From positions 1-64,000 of the forward strand of contig CAJUEO010000008.1 of NCBI GenBank assembly GCA_910585685.1: 64,000 bases of DNA. The letters run 5' to 3'. Of the stretch, positions 59,281 to 64,000 are shown in pieces. The position numbers and the translations under genes are program-made. Below the pieces are notes generated by a model. It had not been told where the DNA came from, did no database searches, and saw only the letters and a list, made by a program, of their open reading frames with translations. Source of the DNA: an uncultured Christensenella sp. GTDB taxonomy: Bacteria > Bacillota > Clostridia > Christensenellales > Borkfalkiaceae. How positions within the stretch are numbered: position 1 is the stretch's first letter; the number at the start of each line of letters is the position of its first letter.

Positions 59281-60228
59281 ATGAAAAAGAAGTTTAAAGA
59301 ACAGGCTGAAGAGGTCAAATTAAAAGTTAAAAAGCTTGGCATTGTAAAATCAATAATATTGTTAATTATGATTGTCGCAACAGTTTGCGCTTTCGTGTTA
59401 TACGACTATATTTTCGGTTCGAAAAGCGTATTTGACCGTGAAATTTCTTCTTTTGGTTTTGTTAACAACCTTTTTTGGATGATTCCTAAAATTATACGCG
59501 CAATTCAAGCTGTTACAATTATTTTAGTAATAGCTACGATTATATCGATTATAATAAACAAGGTGTTTGTCAAAAACAAGCGCGAAGTTACGGTGGCAAA
59601 CTTATTGAACAGCGTTCTTAAATGGATTACAATTATAATACTTATTATAACTGTACTTGCAGTATGGGGCGTGGATACCACTGCGCTTATTACGGGAGCC
59701 GGAGTTGTCACGTTAATTGTAGGTCTTGGAATGCAAAGCCTTATAGCCGATGTAGTTGCAGGTCTGTTTATAGTATTTGAAAATGAGTTCAATGTCGGTG
59801 ACATTGTTACGGTCGACGGATTTCGCGGAGAAGTCGTTTCAATAGGCATAAGAACGACAAAACTTAAAGCTGTCGGCAACATAAAAATTTTCAATAACAG
59901 CGATATTAGGGGTGTTTTAAATCAAACGGTAGAACCCTCTACGGCAAAGGCGTTTATAAGCATCGAATACAGTGAATCGCTTGAACGTGTGGAACAAGTT
60001 ATAAAAGATAATTTAAGTAAAATTGAAATTATCGGACTTGTCGAACCCCTGTGTTACGACGGCGTGAGCGAGCTCGGCGCTTCTGCAGTAACGCTTCAAT
60101 TCAGTGCAAAATGCAACGAAAATGATATTTTTGACGTTCAGAGAGCAATGAATAAACAGTTGAAATTAATGTTCGATGAGAACGGTATTAACATACCGTT
60201 CAATCAGATAGTAGTACACAATGCTTAA
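59281..60228 (+). CDS. mscS: small-conductance mechanosensitive channel, MscS family
   Basis: A 315-residue channel that opens under membrane tension to release solutes. Three membrane helices are evident (about 21-41, 68-92 and 109-131), followed by the pore helix rich in Gly/Ala (TALITGAGVVTLIVGLGMQS) and the beta domain opening with FENEFNVGDIVTVDG. The C-terminal alpha/beta domain ends INIPFNQIVVHNA. A hydrophilic N-terminus of about 20 Lys-rich residues precedes the first helix. The start has AGAGGTG upstream. It lies 11 bases after the DUF697-like gene. Confidence 0.92.
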   Translation: MKKKFKEQAEEVKLKVKKLGIVKSIILLIMIVATVCAFVLYDYIFGSKSVFDREISSFGFVNNLFWMIPKIIRAIQAVTIILVIATIISIIINKVFVKNKREVTVANLLNSVLKWITIIILIITVLAVWGVDTTALITGAGVVTLIVGLGMQSLIADVVAGLFIVFENEFNVGDIVTVDGFRGEVVSIGIRTTKLKAVGNIKIFNNSDIRGVLNQTVEPSTAKAFISIEYSESLERVEQVIKDNLSKIEIIGLVEPLCYDGVSELGASAVTLQFSAKCNENDIFDVQRAMNKQLKLMFDENGINIPFNQIVVHNA

Positions 60229-60243
60229 AATTTGAGGTAAAGA

Positions 60244-60771
60244 ATGAGAAGCTTATTAAAAGTATTAAAAGAACAGTCCATATTGTGCGAAATATATGGC
60301 ATTGAGGACAAGTTGGAAAACTGTAATGTGGGATATATTGTAGATTTTGACGAAGAAAATTTTATTTTTGAAAGTGTTTCGTCAGACGGCAGACATGACG
60401 GGTTTCACTGTCTTGAAATTGATACAATTGCAATAATAGAATACAAAACAAACTATTTACAAAAAATTCAAAAGTTGATGACTGCAAATAACTTTGCGAG
60501 AATACCGCTGAAATTGCCCGAAGGAAAGTTAATCGACGCATTTTTGAATTATGTAAAATCGCTCAACCATATTTGCTACGTCGAACTTTTGAGCGACAGC
60601 GACTGTTACTTGTACGGTTATTTAACCTCGTTGGGCGCCGATTTGTTCAATATAAACGTAATTGACAATTACGGAATGGCGGACGGTTGCGCGCTATCGA
60701 GGATAGAGGATATTTCTTATATTGCGGTAGATACTCAAAAAACTCTACAATTGAAGCTTATTGAAGGTTGA
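60244..60771 (+). CDS. hypothetical protein with two similar halves
   Basis: A 175-residue protein of unknown family. Each half holds a similar block: GYIVDFDEENFIF to HCLEIDTIAIIEY (about 30-67) and GYLTSLGADLFNI to ALSRIEDISYIAV (about 129-168). Both have the rhythm of a small five-stranded barrel (a Gly-Tyr strand, then Asn/Asp-Gly turn, then an I-x-x-I strand), as in Sm-like or similar folds. This fold assignment is inference from the pattern alone. TGAGG precedes the ATG, and the gene follows mscS by 15 bases. A bidirectional terminator follows. Confidence 0.6.
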   Translation: MRSLLKVLKEQSILCEIYGIEDKLENCNVGYIVDFDEENFIFESVSSDGRHDGFHCLEIDTIAIIEYKTNYLQKIQKLMTANNFARIPLKLPEGKLIDAFLNYVKSLNHICYVELLSDSDCYLYGYLTSLGADLFNINVIDNYGMADGCALSRIEDISYIAVDTQKTLQLKLIEG

Positions 60772-60839
60772 GAATAAATCGAAATATCAGTCGGTTAGCA
60801 AAAAACCGTCCGCGGAAAAGTTAATATTTTAAAAAGTTT

Positions 60840-60884
60840 AACCCACTATACTTCGGAAGAGAAGTATGGTGGGTTATTTTTATT
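60840..60884. terminator. bidirectional terminator between the mscS operon and the DUF11 operon
   Basis: A 15-bp stem with one G-T pair (AACCCACTATACTTC and its partner), 6-base loop, and A and T runs flanking it. Confidence 0.88.
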
Positions 60885-60889
60885 ATTAA

Positions 60890-61087
60890 TCAATAATAGC
60901 AGCAGTCACAACATATACAGCAACAATACTGACAATAACAGTCAAAGTTGCAGATACGGTTATCGTAATTCCTTACAATATTATAACGAGGAGTCAATAT
61001 ATACGTTTCAACCGTATTACTGTAAATAATTGTTGAAGAGCCGTCAGAATTATCTATAATGCTCGAAGTGTTTGTTATAGTTCTCAT
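60890..61087 (-). CDS. small protein with a ten-cysteine tail
   Basis: A 65-residue protein whose last 20 residues contain ten cysteines mixed with aromatic residues (CYCQYCCCICCDCCYY). The middle holds YSNTVETYIL, which parallels SNTVNTEIL in both DUF11 proteins upstream in the operon. The ribosome site AAAGGTG lies in the end of the preceding gene, one base before which that gene stops. High cysteine content at a free end suggests disulfide or metal crosslinking at a surface, possibly of spores; this is inference. Not a metallothionein pattern I recognise. Confidence 0.65.
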   Translation of the reverse strand: MRTITNTSSIIDNSDGSSTIIYSNTVETYILTPRYNIVRNYDNRICNFDCYCQYCCCICCDCCYY

Positions 61088-61088
61088 T

Positions 61089-61862
61089 TTAATTCACCTT
61101 TACGTCAAATTCTATTGTGGTAACTTCACCCGGCGCTAAAGTTCTGAGGGCAAATCCTATATTCGGATTATATACGGTAAAGTTTGTACCGTTTATTTTA
61201 ATACTGTTTGAAATAAACGATGTTCCGACGGGAATAGGGTCTTTGAATATCAAATTCGATTTAGTTACATTGCCGATATTTGTAATGGTAATTTTATAGT
61301 GCAGATTTTCTCCCTTGACAGCAAAAGCTTTGTCAACGCTTTTTATTACGCTTATTTTGTCTGTAATAACGTTTAATAAAAGTGTGTCGGTGTTTTCGGA
61401 ATAATTTACAGTTCCTCTTAAAGGGTCATTTACTGTAAAGTCGAGCGTTGCAAAGTGAGTTGAGGATGACGAAGCTGTCGGATTGGTTGCAACAATATCG
61501 TATTCTACGGTTATCGATTCCCCTTTGGCTAAGTCGGGAAGAGCAAATCCGCTTATAGGGTCTAAACCCGGTTGAGCAACTCCGTTTATTTTTACGCTGC
61601 CTTCAACATAATTTGCGCAGTTAAGTTCGGGAATTTTAAACAAATTGTTGAACAGCTTTGTTTGAGAAGTGTTGGTTATTGTTACTGTATTGTGAGCAGT
61701 TTCTCCTTCTTGAATGTTTGTTTTATCTGAAGCGATTTCTTTTGACACGGAGTAAGATAATATTTCCGTATTAACTGTGTTGCTTTCCGCAATTTCTTGC
61801 GCAATTTCTCCATTAGGTTTTACGGTATTGTAAGTGATATTCAATTTATTGGAGATTATCAT
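61089..61862 (-). CDS. DUF11-type repeat protein, copy B
   Basis: A 257-residue protein with two tandem domains of the DUF11/TIGR01451 type. Typical strings are HNTVTITNTSQ, SVDKAFAVKGENLHYKIT, PVGTSFISNSIKING and LAPGEVTTIEFDV. There is no signal peptide, so it may be placed on a surface without the Sec pathway, as spore-coat-type proteins are, or be cytoplasmic. It is the same length as copy A and alike throughout, so the pair arose by tandem duplication. AAGGAG precedes the ATG; 12 bases separate it from copy A. Confidence 0.82.
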   Translation of the reverse strand: MIISNKLNITYNTVKPNGEIAQEIAESNTVNTEILSYSVSKEIASDKTNIQEGETAHNTVTITNTSQTKLFNNLFKIPELNCANYVEGSVKINGVAQPGLDPISGFALPDLAKGESITVEYDIVATNPTASSSSTHFATLDFTVNDPLRGTVNYSENTDTLLLNVITDKISVIKSVDKAFAVKGENLHYKITITNIGNVTKSNLIFKDPIPVGTSFISNSIKINGTNFTVYNPNIGFALRTLAPGEVTTIEFDVKVN

Positions 61863-61874
61863 TTTTGCGACTCC

Positions 61875-62648
61875 TTAGTTTATTGTAACTTGAAATACCG
61901 CCGTTGTGCTGGTGTTGGGGGGCAAGTTTGCAACGTTAAAGCCTATTTCAGGATTATTGTATGGCGTATTTATTCCGTTAATCGACACGGAATTTTCAAC
62001 AAAGGTCGTGCCTTCGGGAATTTTATCCGTGAAGAATATATCAGTCACTTCAATAGTACCGTTATTTGTTATTGTAGTTGTGTAAGTTAGCGTTTCTCCT
62101 TTTTTAGCGAAAGCTTTATCAACACTTTTTACCACGCTTAAATTAGCCGATATCAATTTTAAAGAGAGAGTATTTGTGTCCTCTTCAAAACTTACGGCGC
62201 CTCTTATCGGGTCGTTAACTGAATATTGAAACTCGGAGGTGTCAGTAACGGCGTTTTCAGTTGCAGGCGCATCGACTTTTAAATCATATTCCACGGTAAT
62301 TGTTTCACCGGGGTTTAGGTCGGGAAGAAAGAATCCGTTTATAATGTTTTTGTCCGTTTGAGCAACTCCGTTTACCTTAATGCTGCCGTCGACAAAACTT
62401 GCACCTTTTGGCGTGTAGTTTGAAATAAAAGTATAAATAAGTTTTATTGCGGAATTGTTTGTTACCGTTACTGTGTTGTGAACTGTATCTCCGGGTTCAA
62501 CAAAAGTCTTATCGCTGCTCAATGTTTTTGTTATGACGTCAGACAATATTTCCGTATTTACCGTGTTGCTTTCAAGTTTGCCGGGAGTTGTTGCACCACT
62601 CGGCATTACGGCATTGTATATTATGTTCGATTGATTGGGTATAATCAT
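61875..62648 (-). CDS. DUF11-type repeat protein, copy A
   Basis: First gene of the minus-strand operon, 257 residues with two DUF11-type domains (HNTVTVTNNS, SVDKAFAKKGETLTYTTTITN, PEGTTFVENSVSINGI, LPPNTSTTAVFQVTIN). No signal peptide. It shares the opening MIIxNxxNIxYN and the string ESNTVNTEIL with copy B. AGGAG lies 11 bases before the ATG. In spore-formers, proteins of this kind occur on spore surfaces and elsewhere, so the role is not settled. The leader before it contains a terminator-like hairpin. Confidence 0.82.
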   Translation of the reverse strand: MIIPNQSNIIYNAVMPSGATTPGKLESNTVNTEILSDVITKTLSSDKTFVEPGDTVHNTVTVTNNSAIKLIYTFISNYTPKGASFVDGSIKVNGVAQTDKNIINGFFLPDLNPGETITVEYDLKVDAPATENAVTDTSEFQYSVNDPIRGAVSFEEDTNTLSLKLISANLSVVKSVDKAFAKKGETLTYTTTITNNGTIEVTDIFFTDKIPEGTTFVENSVSINGINTPYNNPEIGFNVANLPPNTSTTAVFQVTIN

Positions 62649-62676
62649 TAGTTTAAAGCTCCTAAAAAATATATAG

Positions 62677-62723
62677 AAAAAATACTACATAAAAGCCCTT
62701 GATAAAGAGCTATTATGTAGTAT
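62677..62723 (-). terminator. terminator-like hairpin in the leader of the DUF11 operon
   Basis: A perfect 11-bp inverted repeat (62682-62692 and 62713-62723). Read on the minus strand, it is followed by a T-run and then, about 15 bases later, the AGGAG of copy A. A minus-strand TATAAT lies at 62774-62769. This is the arrangement of an attenuator, but no ligand or alternative fold is recognised. Confidence 0.6.
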
Positions 62724-62804
62724 AAAATGTTGAATATGTATCTAAATTATTTAATTGTAGCTTACTGTATTATATGATTAAATTTAATTAATTGTTTACA
62801 ATAA

Positions 62805-62830
62805 CAAAAAAATCTCCACAACGGAGATTT
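62805..62830 (-). terminator. terminator of tRNA-Leu
   Basis: An 8-bp stem AAATCTCC/GGAGATTT with a 5-base loop and a T-run on the minus strand, about 10 bases after the tRNA 3' CCA. Confidence 0.85.
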
Positions 62831-62839
62831 AAAAACAAT

Positions 62840-62926
62840 TGGTGCCGGTGGTGGGGGTCGAACCCACACGGTATCGCTACCACGGGATTTTGAGTCCCGC
62901 GCGTCTGCCAATTCCACCACACCGGC
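62840..62926 (-). tRNA. tRNA-Leu (CAA anticodon, reads UUG)
   Basis: An 87-base tRNA on the minus strand with the CCA end encoded. The acceptor stem GCCGGTG pairs with CACCGGC. The anticodon loop is CTCAAAA (anticodon CAA). A long variable arm typical of leucine tRNAs (TGGTAGCGATACC) and the TTCGACC-type T-loop are present. Confidence 0.95.
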
Positions 62927-62940
62927 TTGATGACTTTAAT

Positions 62941-62969
62941 ATTATATTATATTGCAAAGCAAAAATCAA
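62941..62969 (-). promoter_or_regulatory. promoter of tRNA-Leu
   Basis: Minus strand: TTGATT (62969-62964), 17 bases, TATAAT (62946-62941), 14 bases before the mature tRNA. Confidence 0.65.
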
Positions 62970-62989
62970 GTGTTTTTTACTTTAATGTA

Positions 62990-63018
62990 TTGATTTTATT
63001 TAAAAAAAGTGATAAACT
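62990..63018 (+). promoter_or_regulatory. promoter of polA, leaderless
   Basis: TTGATT at 62990-62995, 17 bases, TAAACT at 63013-63018. The ATG at 63026 follows 7 bases later with no ribosome site. It is back to back with the tRNA-Leu promoter. Confidence 0.65.
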
Positions 63019-63025
63019 AATATCT

Positions 63026-64000
63026 ATGAAAAAGCTTGTACTTATTGACGGAAACAGCCTGTTGAACAGGGCGTTCTATGCGACGCCCGTGTTTACGACA
63101 AGTGGCGGAATGCCAACAAATGCAATATTCGGGTTTGTAAAACTGTTATTTAAAATTCAGTCAGATTTAAAACCTGAGTATCTTGTGGTTGCGTTTGATA
63201 TGAAGGCGCCGACTTTCAGGCATAAAATGTTCGACGGTTACAAGGCAACGCGAAAATCTATGCCCGATGAACTTGCAGTTCAGGTAGAACCTTTAAAAAA
63301 TCTGTTACACGCAATGAAAATTGCGACATGTCAGAAAGAAGGCATAGAGGCGGACGATATTCTCGGTACGCTGTCGAAAAAGTTTAATAATGTGCACAGC
63401 TATGTTTATACAGGAGACAGGGACAGTTATCAACTTGTAGACGAGCACACCGACGTTTATTTTACAAAGCGCGGCGTTTCCGATTTGTTGAAACTTAGCA
63501 TTGAAAACTTTAAAAGAGAGGTTGGATTGGAGCCCTCTCAAATAATAGATTTAAAATCGCTTATGGGGGATAAGTCCGACAATATTCCCGGTGTGCCCGG
63601 AATAGGAGAAAAAACTGCGCTTTCTCTAATTGAAAATTATGGCAATCTTGACGGAATTTTTGAACATATCGATGAAATAAAGGGTGCAACATTAAATAAG
63701 CTAAACGCAAATAAAGAGCTTGCTTATCTCTCGTATAAGCTTGCGACGATAGATAGAGATTGTCAAATAGATATCGATTTGGAAAACTGCGCGTGCCCTA
63801 AAAAATACGGCGTTGAAGTGCGCAAGTTGTTTGGAGAATTTGAATTTAAAAGCTTTATCGGCTTAAATATTTTTGAGGAAGAGGGCACAAACGCTGTATC
63901 CTCGGATATGAGTTATCCCGAAAAAATTATTTGCAAATCATATTCGGACGTACAGGACGTTTTAGGGCGAAACCGTGAATTTACCGTAATATTAAAAATT
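63026..64000 (+). CDS. polA: DNA polymerase I, N-terminal part (cut by window end)
   Basis: The first 325 codons of PolA, reading open to the window edge. The N-terminal 5'-3' exonuclease domain is clear: LVLIDGNSLLNRAFYA, FVKLLFKIQ, VAFDMKAPTFRHKMFDGYKA (active-site region), EGIEADDILGTL, YTGDRDSYQLVD, and the helix-hairpin-helix SDNIPGVPGIGEKTALSLI. The 3'-5' exonuclease-like region begins at about residue 300. It repairs gaps and removes RNA primers. No ribosome site precedes the ATG at 63026, and the -10 box ends 7 bases before it, so the mRNA appears leaderless. Confidence 0.95.
   Translation, partial: MKKLVLIDGNSLLNRAFYATPVFTTSGGMPTNAIFGFVKLLFKIQSDLKPEYLVVAFDMKAPTFRHKMFDGYKATRKSMPDELAVQVEPLKNLLHAMKIATCQKEGIEADDILGTLSKKFNNVHSYVYTGDRDSYQLVDEHTDVYFTKRGVSDLLKLSIENFKREVGLEPSQIIDLKSLMGDKSDNIPGVPGIGEKTALSLIENYGNLDGIFEHIDEIKGATLNKLNANKELAYLSYKLATIDRDCQIDIDLENCACPKKYGVEVRKLFGEFEFKSFIGLNIFEEEGTNAVSSDMSYPEKIICKSYSDVQDVLGRNREFTVILKI

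Noticed and set aside
1..64000. Mobile elements, prophage or CRISPR arrays
   Set aside because: I saw no transposase, integrase or phage structural gene, no regular direct-repeat/spacer pattern, and no att-like repeats at tRNA-Leu.

Overview
The window is the chromosome of a low-to-moderate GC, endospore-lineage Bacillota, almost certainly class Clostridia. The evidence is a six-cysteine SCIFF peptide with its radical-SAM maturase, a Spo0A homologue, a TIGR04086-type membrane protein, YajC and separate SecD and SecF in the usual clostridial order, HemZ, and sigma-A promoters of the TTGACA-17-TATAAT type. Proline is very often CCC, so the genome is not extremely AT-rich. I see no transposase, integrase, prophage or CRISPR array.

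Layout. (1) 1-24 kb, all on +, is a conserved core block: tgt, yajC, TIGR04086, scfA, scfB, secD, secF, recJ, relA/spoT, an MBL hydrolase, hemZ, rpsO, pnp, uvrB, uvrA, then a ferritin-like diiron protein and two FAD proteins. (2) 24.3-44.5 kb is one large + strand locus: a 1325-residue lipoprotein, a 2455-residue surface subtilase with BspA-type leucine-rich repeats, a second lipoprotein, a large peptide-binding lipoprotein, OppB, OppC, OppD, OppF and a small membrane protein. It reads as a surface protein-degradation and peptide-uptake machine. (3) 44.5-51.8 kb holds pyruvate kinase (-), RNase P RNA, a TetR-controlled ABC exporter, an M29 aminopeptidase and an rRNA methyltransferase (-). (4) 51.8-58.1 kb holds a heterodimeric ABC exporter, an ABC-F protein, spo0A and a 50-residue protein. 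(5) 58.2-60.8 kb is a three-gene membrane operon (DUF697-like, MscS, hypothetical). (6) 60.9-62.7 kb (-) holds two tandem DUF11-type proteins and a tiny protein with ten cysteines at its tail. (7) 62.8-64 kb holds tRNA-Leu(CAA) (-) and the start of polA, cut by the window edge.

Most notable points. SecD and SecF both lack the charged residues of the proton relay (two Asp and one Arg in well-studied homologues). Spo0A keeps the phospho-acceptor Asp56 and the Lys but has an altered acidic pocket and no conserved Thr. The ABC-F protein has lost its second P-loop. Several genes (uvrB, a BaiN/YhiN-like flavoprotein, the divergent rRNA methyltransferase and ABC exporter pair, polA) have a good promoter whose -10 box ends 6-12 bases before the start codon, with no Shine-Dalgarno, and so look leaderless. 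Four other genes start 5-18 bases after an intrinsic-terminator hairpin. All functional statements rest on reading motifs by eye; no database search was run.
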